From CAYUZU01 sp964448675 (GTDB taxonomy: Bacteria; Planctomycetota; Phycisphaerae; UBA1845; Fen-1342): 64,000 nt of DNA. A model generated the notes under the pieces. It made no database searches and had not been told where the DNA came from. It worked only from the letters and a program-made list of their open reading frames with translations. The position numbers and the translations under genes were made by a program. The DNA lies in assembly GCA_964448675.1 (NCBI GenBank), contig CAYUZU010000027.1, positions 1 to 64,000 on the forward strand. The letters run 5' to 3'. Of the stretch, positions 57,401 to 64,000 are shown piece by piece. The stretch's first letter is position 1. Every line of letters begins with the position of its first letter.

Positions 57401-58566
57401 ATCGCGAGCTTCGTGTCGTAAGACGAATCGCAGAGCGAGAACGCCCAGGTTCCGTCCTGCGGAATGCTCACCTCATAAACGTGATCACTCCCGTCGGACC
57501 CGGTCATATCACAATCATCGGTCGCGCCGCAGGTGTTGCCGGTCCAGACGTTCGGGCCCGCCACGGTTGCACCCACCGTATGGTCCACGAGGCAGTCCGC
57601 CACGTCGCCGACGACCTCGACCTCGTACGGCCCCTCTGCGCCGTAGAACGGCGAACGCAGCACCGGCAGGTAATACGTGCCCGCCGGCAGTTCGTCGTAC
57701 CGGATCGTGATGTTGCCGTTGACACAACTCGTGAACTCGTAGCTGTCGGCGAACAGCAGGCTGCCGCAGGGGCAGGCATCCGCCAGCACGATGTAGTAGT
57801 TGTTCCACGCCGAATCGGTGTTGCAATAGCTGACCTCCACGTCCAACATCTCGGTTGTGGTGAAGGCATGCCACGTTTGCGCGCCGCTCACCTCCGAGCA
57901 GTCGTTGCTCGCGCAGGTGTTGTCACCAGTGAAGACTATGGGCACATCGGCGGCCAGGGCCACCGGCGTCGCAGTCGCACAGCTGTCGTTGAGCGGGGCC
58001 GTCGTACAACAGACCCCGGTCGTGCTGCCGCCCACCGGCGTCGTATCGCTAAGCCCATCCGCGAACAGCAACCCGGCCCGCGGATCGTAAACATAGTAGT
58101 AGTTTTCGTAGCTCCAGCTGCCAGCCGTGTAGACCAGGTCGATCGTGTCGCCCGTGTCAGCCGAAAACGTGAACGACTCCGGCCCACCGCCAGTGGCCAG
58201 CGTAATGTCGTCCAGCACCACGCTGCCGTTCACCAGCACATCCAGCGTGCCGCCGTTCCAGCCGTCGCCATAAGAATCGTACAGCACGACCGTGTGATCA
58301 CAGGCGCGGCCGCGCGCACCGTCCGCCGTGACACATTGTTTCGGTTTGGCAACGACCGGTGCCGGCGCCGCCGGCGACTTGCCCAGCGCCGTCGCCAGGT
58401 CGGCCGCCATGCTCTGCGCCGCCGGCGGCACGAACGCATGCCGCGCCGCCTCCATCGAGGTCACCGGACGCGGGGCCGTCTCTTCCGGTCCCGCTGCCAT
58501 CACCGCCGCGGATAAACACATCGCGATACTGATTGTTGTTACGTTCCATCGAATAGACGTGTGCAT
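54451..58566 (-). CDS. Giant secreted Cys-rich protein with cohesin-like, HYR-like and dockerin-like modules (copy 2)
   Basis: The protein has 1371 aa, with GGAGAG upstream of the ATG. It repeats the layout of the gene at 41639 in order and length: a signal peptide (about 1-25), YDSYGDGWNGG (about 94), PPC-like domains, the GACCYGDGTC Cys motif, a cohesin-like module from DCQDDAYPGEPGY (about 769), HYR/Ig-like modules, a conserved WDELCAKDEQHTLY block, dockerin-like repeats from GDTDNDSDVDINDV (about 1218) and a final DRNGDGVFDHHDV loop with a basic tail. Differences are spread along the whole chain, so this is an older or diversifying duplication. It is separated from its paralogue by the 2683-aa gene. 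It is extracellular; a structural or assembly role is inferred. Confidence 0.88.
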   Translation of the reverse strand: MHTSIRWNVTTISIAMCLSAAVMAAGPEETAPRPVTSMEAARHAFVPPAAQSMAADLATALGKSPAAPAPVVAKPKQCVTADGARGRACDHTVVLYDSYGDGWNGGTLDVLVNGSVVLDDITLATGGGPESFTFSADTGDTIDLVYTAGSWSYENYYYVYDPRAGLLFADGLSDTTPVGGSTTGVCCTTAPLNDSCATATPVALAADVPIVFTGDNTCASNDCSEVSGAQTWHAFTTTEMLDVEVSYCNTDSAWNNYYIVLADACPCGSLLFADSYEFTSCVNGNITIRYDELPAGTYYLPVLRSPFYGAEGPYEVEVVGDVADCLVDHTVGATVAGPNVWTGNTCGATDDCDMTGSDGSDHVYEVSIPQDGTWAFSLCDSSYDTKLAIGTTCCGEEIGYNDDSSVCGNTLRSYIEASLTAGTYYVTVDGYGTACGDYELEISWVSPCMVDCPVGATPEAEACGDDTNGGCNMAMPAFQPIACGETICGTIWADGGTRDTDWYEITTTEDLTLTLHAEAEFPVVIGLAPTNPCGSGDCADLGTSLDPYALGGECDIISVTTDCLPPGTYWLFVSHQDYYDWPCDSNNDYWITLECTPCTVPLGACCYGDGTCALLAECQCTGTYAGDGTTCDPNPCPQNEQCAYAEEIGEVTDLPFDTTLAAFDGAGTCMYSPNIWYCYTPSCTGLATISLCGSGYDTKLAVYEGCSCDPLGVELACNDDACGLQSEVTIPVFPGQSYLIEVGGYASSTGAGILNVSCEPATGDLVVEALDCQDDAYPGEPGYQVVAELWMRNLTHDVTGFQAFLVFDEGVLSYRTDLSGYSATPFTEHVVPIGATLVGPGQLDLDGSVGSGDLDGTMADSLLATLVFDVATECDLTTIDFRTFEIFESELSYRGYLVDTNVVPVSFWSDDTPPVISGLAVTGGAVDADCEYTVTFAGTVTDNCCIEAADVMVALTETTGNGTFGTPAITKTQVDPMTVTISGTVLVSDLTACPATVQVAVDATDCCGNTAAAQATGDVVDDTPPAVMCDDVVVVADAGAGDACTAAVTMTATAEDNCAGTLPVTYEADFGGGYVAITNPYTFDAGTWPVRASAVDDCGNVGTCDFTVTVQPYNDVVNVALELEGVHVDPAEAPLVRCIKFVARNSVTGVCAAPVHVDVEFWPANGTEPYGNMATAAFQVDCGAWDELCAKDEQHTLYETAALVVVGTQYETMLPLLLLAGDTDNDSDVDINDVTWLMFQWSGGGLPAAGGCPWDGTRDADFNNSGFAGGTSDYLLLSGNWLSWSTCPCAKAAHRGDALRPATRIVTSLPAAELPAPVAAVVDRNGDGVFDHHDVRDFEDASGLPHALSTKMERSARPSPGLKPEAAPRGD

Positions 58567-59206
58567 CTTGCTCTCCTTTCGCTCGATTCACGCCGACAGC
58601 CGACCCCCGGCTCTCAGCGCTCAATCGTCACCCGTCCCGTGAGTACGCCGACATGGTGCGGATGTATGCGCCTCGGGCGCCACGCCCGCCAGCTGATCCC
58701 GGCCGCATCCGCTGGACCGGCACCGTTCTCCCTGGCTGCGCGCACCACAACCACGGGGTTGCACCACGGCGCGCATCTGGATACTGGACATATCATCGCG
58801 CCCCTCCCTGGCGGCCCGATGCGACACACCATCTGCTGCAGAGCGCTGGCGGCATCTCTCCCCACACAGCCCGAAATACCTCTGCCTCCTTCCATCACGC
58901 GGCGCGCCCGAGAGTGCGGCGCGTTGCGCGCACCGACGTGGTACGATCAGGACATGCCGGCGCTACTTGATGCGCTCGCTGAGTTGCCCCATTTCGGCGA
59001 AATGCACAGCGACTCCGTCATGCCCCCAGTCGCAATCGACTGGCCAACGCCCGCCGCCTGCCATTTCCCCAGACCGGCGCACGTCGCGATTCCCCATTGC
59101 CGCCCGACATTCAGGCGCAAGTTCATGTATACCACGACCTGCGCTACTTTCGCAATCAGCCTATAGGATTATACCGTCCTCTGCCCGCGGCAGGAACGCG
59201 TTTCCC
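58567..59206. other. 640-bp gap upstream of the giant gene cluster
   Basis: I see no convincing gene. The sequence carries CATTTCG (58990-58996), G, CGAAATG (58998-59004), a perfect 7-bp inverted repeat with a 1-nt centre. The gap lies between the LuxR-type gene and the first giant on the same strand and probably holds that gene's promoter and a long leader. No good -35/-10 pair stands out. Confidence 0.35.
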
Positions 59207-59554
59207 TTAGTCTCTTCGGCCACGGTGGTTATGAACGATTTCCAGGATGAGGTCGACCCGCGATCCGCAGCCGGTTTTCGCATACGCCGACCGCAGATGC
59301 GTCCGCAGTGTCGGGCGTGTGATGCCCAACTCCTCGCCGATGACCTCATAACTGCAACCGCGACATAGCAGTCGCAACACATCGCTCTCGCGCCGCGTCA
59401 GCCCATACGCCAGACAGAACGAACGCCAGCTTCGATCGTCCATGATCGGCGGGAACATCTGGTTTCTGTTGCGCGATCTTCCCGGCGCCCCGGTCACGTT
59501 TTCTGAATCCGCTTTCGTGCTGCCGTCGTTTTCAGTGACGCTGTCGGTCGCCAT
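59207..59554 (-). CDS. Small LuxR-type HTH regulator without receiver domain
   Basis: The protein has 115 aa. Residues of about 48-110 are a LuxR/FixJ (GerE) helix-turn-helix: LTRRESDVLRLLCRGCSYEVIGEELGI, then RPTLRTHLRSAYAKTG. The first 45 residues are polar and show no receiver, PAS or ligand domain, so any signal input must come from elsewhere. A GGGGG run precedes the ATG by 7 nt. It lies upstream of the giant secreted genes on the same strand, separated by 640 bp, and is a candidate regulator for them; nothing direct proves that. Confidence 0.85.
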   Translation of the reverse strand: MATDSVTENDGSTKADSENVTGAPGRSRNRNQMFPPIMDDRSWRSFCLAYGLTRRESDVLRLLCRGCSYEVIGEELGITRPTLRTHLRSAYAKTGCGSRVDLILEIVHNHRGRRD

Positions 59555-59926
59555 GAATGACCCCCAATCTTTGTATGCTGCGCGCCAAACGACCTGTCTT
59601 CCAGGTGAATCGGAATCTCACGGCACAAGACATGCCGGCGGAAAACGCAATGCCGCGCTGCATGAGATGGACGGCACCAACACGTCCGACAAACTTGGCC
59701 GCTCGCTCACGTACCAACCCCGAAGCGTGCATGTTTCGTCGTACCTGTCCGACTGAAAGCGCTCGCCGACTCTCTTCACCGAGTCAACCGTAGAGCGCCA
59801 CCCTGAGCCACGCAAGAGCGCGCATCGTCGCTCGGGACTACTCCGGAACCCTACCCCTACGTGTTTTCACTCAAGTACCCCGTAATACCCGGTGCCCTGG
59901 TTCGCCGCGCGCTCGCCGCACCGCAG
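59555..59926. other. 372-bp gap, nothing recognised
   Basis: The gap lies between the PfkB kinase stop and the LuxR-type gene start. I see no gene, strong hairpin or clear promoter in it; short open frames here lack ribosome binding sites and family features. Confidence 0.4.
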
Positions 59927-60841
59927 CTACGCCAGCGCCGCCTTAAGCGCTTCATACTCGTCGGAAACCGCAGGCATCGCCCCGGGCCGTGACGCGACCA
60001 AGCCGCCGACACGGTTGGCAAATGTCGCCGTCACGTGCAACGGCCATTCCTCGATCAGGCCGAATGTCAGTCCCGCCGTGAACGCGTCGCCGGCACCCAC
60101 GGTGTCTGCAACTGTTACGCGCTGCCCAGGCACTTCCACCGGCGCCTCGCTTTCCGCAACCAGCACGCACCCCCGCGCCCCGCGCGTCACACACACAAAA
60201 CGACACGCGAACCGCGCCAGCATCGCCGCCGCGAACGCGGCCGGCGTCTCGGCCGGCAACCCCAACAGGTCCCCCAACGTCGGCACTTCCTGATCGTTCA
60301 GCTTCACCACGTCCGCGTGCTGCAGCGAGCCCTCCACAAGAGCCCGCTCGAAGAACGGCGGCCGCAGGTTCACGTCGTATACGCGCAATGCCGCACGCCC
60401 CAGCGCCAGGGCCTCCCGAATGGTCGCGCGACTGGCAGGTTCGCGCTGCGCCAGCGTCCCGAAGCAGATCGCCGCTGCCTGCGACAGCACGCCGCGCCAT
60501 GTGTCATCCAGCGTGAGGTAATCCCACGCAACGTCCTCGTGAATGGTGTAGCTGGGCGAATCGGCGCGGTCGGTGTGCACGGTCACCGTGCCGGTCGGGT
60601 GCGCCGCATCTTGCTGCACGCAGGCCGTGGCAAGACCGTGCTGCCGCAGGTACGCCAGCAGCTCGTCGCCGTCCGCATCCTGTCCCACGCGCGAACATAC
60701 CACGCCGTTCGCTCCCAGCTGCGCCGCGTGGTACGCCACGTTGGCCGGCGCGCCGCCGGGCCGCCGCGAGTCAGGGAAGCAGTCCCACAGCAACTCGCCC
60801 AACCCAACCACGATCTTCCGGCTGTCCTGTGTCGCGCCCAT
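59927..60841 (-). CDS. PfkB-family sugar kinase (fructokinase-like)
   Basis: The protein has 304 aa from the ATG at 60841, with GAGG 6 nt upstream; a TTG at 60847 is an unlikely alternative. The N-terminal VVGLGELLWDCFPDSRRPGGAPANVAYH includes the first PfkB signature (the GGAPAN loop that contacts the sugar). The C-terminal DTVGAGDAFTAG is the second signature, with the catalytic Asp and anion hole. This form is typical of fructokinases. It phosphorylates a ketose or related sugar in the cytoplasm. It is 36 bp downstream of the PhnP-like gene on the same strand and may be co-transcribed. Confidence 0.9.
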   Translation of the reverse strand: MGATQDSRKIVVGLGELLWDCFPDSRRPGGAPANVAYHAAQLGANGVVCSRVGQDADGDELLAYLRQHGLATACVQQDAAHPTGTVTVHTDRADSPSYTIHEDVAWDYLTLDDTWRGVLSQAAAICFGTLAQREPASRATIREALALGRAALRVYDVNLRPPFFERALVEGSLQHADVVKLNDQEVPTLGDLLGLPAETPAAFAAAMLARFACRFVCVTRGARGCVLVAESEAPVEVPGQRVTVADTVGAGDAFTAGLTFGLIEEWPLHVTATFANRVGGLVASRPGAMPAVSDEYEALKAALA

Positions 60842-60877
60842 AACCAACCTCGCATGCCGGGCGATCGGCCCGGCCGC

Positions 60878-61645
60878 TCAAGTTTCGCAAACCAGCCCGT
60901 CGTACGCCAGCGCCATCCCCGCTGGCAGTTCGGCATTCGTCGCCGCATGCCCCAACTCATGCGCGATATGCGTGAAATACGTCCGCCGTGCGCCGATCCG
61001 CCGCGCCTCCGCGACAGCCTGCTCGAGATTAAGATGCGTCGCGTGCGGGCGCCGCCGAAGCGCGTCGAGCACCAGCACTTCCAGCCCCGCCAGCAGCGGC
61101 CGCGTCGCCTCCGGGATGCGCCCGCAGTCCGGACAGTAGGCCACGTTTCCGATGCGGTAGCCATACACCGTCAGCCGACCGTGCTCGTACGGAATCGGGA
61201 TGATCGTCTGCCCGAACAGCGTGAACGGCCCGTCAATGCCCGTCGCCTGCAGCCGCGGCTTCGCGCTCGGGTACGTCGGGTCGTGGTGGAACGCGTAGTC
61301 GAACATCGCCGTCAACCGCGACAGCGTCCGCTCGTGACCGTACACCCGCAACGGGTCACCACCGGTCTCACAGAACCGCCGCAGATCATCGAGCCCCACC
61401 ACATGATCCGCGTGCTCGTGCGTGTACAGGACCCCGTCCACGCGCCGGACATCCTCGCGCAGGCACTGCAGCCGGAGTTCCGGCGGCGTATCGACGAGCA
61501 CGGCGCGGCCGTCGAACTGGAACAGGGCACTCGTGCGCGTGCGCTGATCACACACGTCCGCAGACTTGCACACATCGCAGTCGCAGGCAATCATCGGCAC
61601 GCCGTGCGACGTGCCCGAACCCAGAATCGTCAGTCGTACACTCAC
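60878..61645 (-). CDS. PhnP-like metallo-beta-lactamase-fold phosphodiesterase
   Basis: The protein has 255 aa, starting at GTG 61645 (a second GTG at 61639 is possible; the ribosome binding site is weak). The metal motif THEHADH gives His76, His78, Asp80 and His81. The GSGTSHGVPMIACDCDVCKS segment near the N terminus, with Cys21, Cys23 and Cys26, is the signature of PhnP-type proteins, which hydrolyse cyclic phosphodiesters in phosphonate breakdown. Many homologues lie outside phn operons and act on other substrates, and no phn genes are here. Later His residues (THIAHELGH) complete the site. Confidence 0.9.
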   Translation of the reverse strand: MSVRLTILGSGTSHGVPMIACDCDVCKSADVCDQRTRTSALFQFDGRAVLVDTPPELRLQCLREDVRRVDGVLYTHEHADHVVGLDDLRRFCETGGDPLRVYGHERTLSRLTAMFDYAFHHDPTYPSAKPRLQATGIDGPFTLFGQTIIPIPYEHGRLTVYGYRIGNVAYCPDCGRIPEATRPLLAGLEVLVLDALRRRPHATHLNLEQAVAEARRIGARRTYFTHIAHELGHAATNAELPAGMALAYDGLVCET

Positions 61646-61746
61646 GGCGGCTTACTCGACGGGGACAGTACCGGCGCGCATTATACGGCAGGTGGATCAC
61701 CAAGGCGCCCGCGGGTCGCACGAACACAACCCGCTGTACGGAGTCT

Positions 61747-63687
61747 ATGATGCTGGCCGCGCTGCCGCTGGGTTTCCTTCTGCTCGCTGCGCTCGCGTTC
61801 CGTACCCTGCGCGCCCGAATCGGGGCGGGCGACGGCGTTCGCGAACCGCTCGTCCTGGCCGGCGTGGCGCTGGGAACCTGGGCCGTCCTCGGCTGTGAAC
61901 TGCTGACGCTCGCCGGCCGGCTCGACACGATGCAGGTCGCCCTCTGGTGGATCGTCGGCCTGCTCATCTGCCTCGGTGTCGTCGCATTCAACCGCACACA
62001 CCTGGCACCCATCCGCCGGCCCGGAGTGCCCCTTGACCGCGGTGATGGCGTCCTGCTCGTGCCGATCGCGCTCGCGCTGCTCGCCGCCGGCTGCTGCGCT
62101 GCACTCTGCCCCCCGAACAACTGGGACTCCATGGTCTACCATATGCCGCGCCAGATCCGCTGGCTGCAGCAGGGCAGCGTGGCCCACTTCGCCACACACG
62201 AAATACGCCAATTGCAGATGCCGCCCCTGGTGGAGTTCATCAGCCTGCACCTGATGATCCTCGGCGGCGGCGACCGTCTCGCCAATCTGGTCCAATGGAG
62301 CGCCTACCTCTTGTCTGTCATCGCCGGCTCGCTGCTGGCCCGCGAATGCGGCGCCTCCCGCCGCGTACAGATTGCCACGGCCGCGTTCATTGCGCTGATT
62401 CCGATGGCCTACGTGCAGGCCTCCAGCACCAAGAACGACCTCGTGCTCGGCCTGTGGCTGCTCACGGCCACCTGGCTGTGCCTGCGCTACTGGCGCAACC
62501 CGGACCTGCCCACGGCATTCGCCCTGCCGGTGGGACTGTGCTTCGGCCTGATGTTCCTGACCAAGGGCACCGGCCTGCTGTTCGCGGTCCCCGTGGCCAT
62601 TCTCGGCGCCGTCGGGTTGCTGCGGCGCCAGCGGCGGACCCTGCCGGCGCAGGTCGTCCTGATCTTCCTGTGTGCCCTGGGGCTCGCTGCCGGCCACTAC
62701 GGCCGCAACTGGGCCGTATTCGGGTCACCGACCGGCTTGGGGAACACGGCCGGCGAGCAGTACCAGAACGAGACACGCAAGGGCCGCGTGCTGCTCTCCA
62801 ACATCGTGCGCAACGTGTCCCTGCACCTGGGCACCCCCAGCGATGCGCTGAACCAGAGGCTGACCGACGCCGTCGTCGGTTTGCACGGCCCGATCGGCAT
62901 GGACGCCAGCGATCCGCGTACAACCTACCTCAGCGGGCGATTCAAGGTCTTCCGCTACTTTGATGACGATGACACCGTTGGCGCCCCCGTGCACGTGCTG
63001 CTGTCGATCCTCGCTGTCGCCCTGCTCCCCTTTGTGACACGCAACCCGGCAGCCCGCTGGGCATGGCTGGTGTTGGGCGTCGCAATCGCGTGTTTCCTGC
63101 TGTTCTGCCTGATGCTGAAATGGCAGCCCTGGCACGCCCGGCTGCACCTTCCCATCCAGGTCCTGCTCGCCGTGCCGATGGCCCTCCTGTTCAGCGGCCG
63201 GCACGCCCGCATCACCTTGCCACTCACGCTCGCCGCCATGCTGATCGTCCTCGTGCCGACAGCCTTGTGGAATCGCCCGCGGCCACTGCTCGGCCCCCGC
63301 AGTGTCTTCGTTGCGCCGCCCGAGCGCCTCCTGTTCAACAAGCGCCCCGACCTCGAAGAGCCGGCGCGGGCCGTCGTGGATTACGTCGTCGCACGGCAGC
63401 CGGCAATCGTCGCCCTGCCGGTCGCCGGTGACAACTGGATCTACCCCCTTCAACGCATGTTGCTCGATCGCCTCGACCCGCCGCCACGCCTCATCAGCTT
63501 CCACACCGGGGCCGGCCGCGGCCCGCAGCCCGACCCCGCACCGCCCGATATCACCGTCAGCGGCAACTACAGCAAAGGCGAGATCCGGCATCGACCCAGT
63601 GGCGTCACGTACAGACTGGCAGAGCGCATCGGGCCGTACGCCATCTTCCTTCCGGAAACCCGGCCGCCGCAAGCACCCAGCGAGTAA
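61747..63687 (+). CDS. GT39/ArnT-like integral membrane glycosyltransferase
   Basis: The protein has 646 aa with roughly ten to twelve hydrophobic segments up to about residue 510 and a soluble C-terminal tail. The first extracytoplasmic loop, NNWDSMVYHMPRQIRWLQQG (about residues 121-140), carries the acidic residue and the WDS-x-x-Y-H-x-PR pattern of GT-C enzymes (PMT/ArnT class), which use polyprenyl-phosphate sugars. It probably glycosylates proteins or glycolipids outside the cytoplasm. GGAG sits 3 nt before the ATG at 61747 and 6 nt before the second ATG at 61750, so the latter may be used. Confidence 0.82.
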   Translation: MMLAALPLGFLLLAALAFRTLRARIGAGDGVREPLVLAGVALGTWAVLGCELLTLAGRLDTMQVALWWIVGLLICLGVVAFNRTHLAPIRRPGVPLDRGDGVLLVPIALALLAAGCCAALCPPNNWDSMVYHMPRQIRWLQQGSVAHFATHEIRQLQMPPLVEFISLHLMILGGGDRLANLVQWSAYLLSVIAGSLLARECGASRRVQIATAAFIALIPMAYVQASSTKNDLVLGLWLLTATWLCLRYWRNPDLPTAFALPVGLCFGLMFLTKGTGLLFAVPVAILGAVGLLRRQRRTLPAQVVLIFLCALGLAAGHYGRNWAVFGSPTGLGNTAGEQYQNETRKGRVLLSNIVRNVSLHLGTPSDALNQRLTDAVVGLHGPIGMDASDPRTTYLSGRFKVFRYFDDDDTVGAPVHVLLSILAVALLPFVTRNPAARWAWLVLGVAIACFLLFCLMLKWQPWHARLHLPIQVLLAVPMALLFSGRHARITLPLTLAAMLIVLVPTALWNRPRPLLGPRSVFVAPPERLLFNKRPDLEEPARAVVDYVVARQPAIVALPVAGDNWIYPLQRMLLDRLDPPPRLISFHTGAGRGPQPDPAPPDITVSGNYSKGEIRHRPSGVTYRLAERIGPYAIFLPETRPPQAPSE

Positions 63688-63734
63688 TCCCCCTCCGCCT
63701 ACTCCGCCTGTCCGACCCGAAAGCCATGAAAAAG

Positions 63735-63769
63735 CCGGAGAGCCGCCTTGTCGGGGCAACTCTCCGGCG
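63735..63769. terminator. Hairpin between convergent genes
   Basis: GCCGGAGAG (63735-63743) and CTCTCCGGC (63761-63769) are exact complements. The left arm is preceded by GAAAAA, which reads as a U-run on the minus strand, so it suits the gene ending at 63802. It also lies 48 nt past the stop of the membrane glycosyltransferase. Confidence 0.65.
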
Positions 63770-63801
63770 ATTCGTCATTCTACTGCGACGCGCTCGCGCG
63801 A

Positions 63802-64000
63802 TCAGTCGAGATCGGTCAGATCGATGATTGCCCGCAGCAGCGTCAGCTCGCTATCGTACGACGTCACCGAGCGGGCGGCGTCCGACTGCAGCGTCGCCCC
63901 CGGCACATAGTAGCCGAACACGAGCTGGTTCGGGGCGTAGTTGTACTCGTCACCGTCCAGGTCCAGCACGCCATAGGGCGGGTTCAGCAACTCACCCTCG
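63802..64000 (-). CDS. C-terminal end of a protein running off the window
   Basis: The frame is open from the right edge to a stop at 63802-63804, giving at least 65 residues of the C terminus. It contains LDLDGDEYNYAPNQLVFGYYVPGA and ends in ALLRAIIDLTDLD-like sequence (exactly LLRAIIDLTDLD). The composition (Asp, Tyr, Leu) resembles a beta-rich secreted or cell-surface domain of this genome, but it is too short to assign. The hairpin at 63735-63769 follows it. The TTG at 63990 is not a convincing start, so the gene is taken as partial. Confidence 0.6.
   Translation of the reverse strand, partial: EGELLNPPYGVLDLDGDEYNYAPNQLVFGYYVPGATLQSDAARSVTSYDSELTLLRAIIDLTDLD

Noticed and set aside
53941..58515. 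Very long plus-strand open frame (over 1500 codons) antisense to the 1371-aa gene
   Set aside because: It is His/Arg/Val-rich with no family motifs, no signal peptide and no ribosome binding site. In high-GC genes with few Leu-TTA, Leu-CTA and Ser-TCA codons the antisense frame stays open by chance.
60878..61645. Naming this gene phnP as part of a phosphonate operon
   Set aside because: The family signature fits, but there are no phn genes around it and many homologues have other substrates.

Overview
The window looks like the chromosome of a planctomycete, most likely a Phycisphaerae-type or related lineage. The clues are the high GC content, C-terminal PEP-CTERM-type sorting signals (27829-29133 and 40822-41421), very large cysteine-rich secreted proteins ending in dockerin-like EF-hand repeats, cohesin-like modules, an alternative GlmU-like nucleotidyltransferase/acetyltransferase, and FkbH/ACP chemistry. 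The lineage is inferred; there is no rRNA in the window. I found no tRNA, rRNA, CRISPR array, IS element, integrase or phage gene.

Layout. 131-8877 is a mixed housekeeping and sugar region: a secreted unknown, an RmlD-like SDR, a GH4 glycosidase, a DUF2961/GH172 protein, a zinc-ribbon coiled-coil protein followed by an RNase H fusion, and a sugar-kinase-like protein. 8949-11604 carries a tandem GT2 glycosyltransferase and a tandem GNAT protein. 11720-20702 is an amino-sugar island. A minus-strand operon (ROK regulator, GlmU-like enzyme, ADP-forming acyl-CoA synthetase, acyl carrier protein) is divergent from canonical nagB, which faces a large NagB/PIG-L fusion. 20876-22726 is a lipoprotein joining a DUF1460 amidase-like domain to a class-A beta-lactamase-like serine hydrolase. 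22734-27733 holds a methyltransferase and a translationally coupled FkbH-ACP-GNAT-polysaccharide deacetylase set, probably for modifying an extracellular glycan.

27829-58566 is the striking part: about 31 kb made almost entirely of eight consecutive secreted proteins. They are a PEP-CTERM protein, a 1732-aa subtilisin-like protease with a dockerin-like tail, a 1624-aa protein with three P-domain-like units and five copies of another repeat, two short cohesin-like paralogues with different C-terminal ends (dockerin-like versus PEP-CTERM), and three giants of 1368, 2683 and 1371 aa. The giants share a long C-terminal block made of a cohesin-like module, HYR/Ig-like modules, dockerin-like repeats and an extra EF-hand-like repeat. 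The first and third giants are full-length paralogues flanking the second, which carries three beta-helix blocks in place of their N-terminal half. A lone LuxR-type HTH protein (59207-59554) lies upstream on the same strand. Cohesin-like and dockerin-like modules together suggest an extracellular self-assembling protein layer or complex; this is inference.

59927-63687 returns to ordinary genes: a PfkB sugar kinase, a PhnP-like metallo-hydrolase and a GT39-like membrane glycosyltransferase. The C-terminal end of another protein runs off the right edge. Strong hairpins mark several gene ends (27755-27787, 39930-39972, 45913-45954, 63735-63769).
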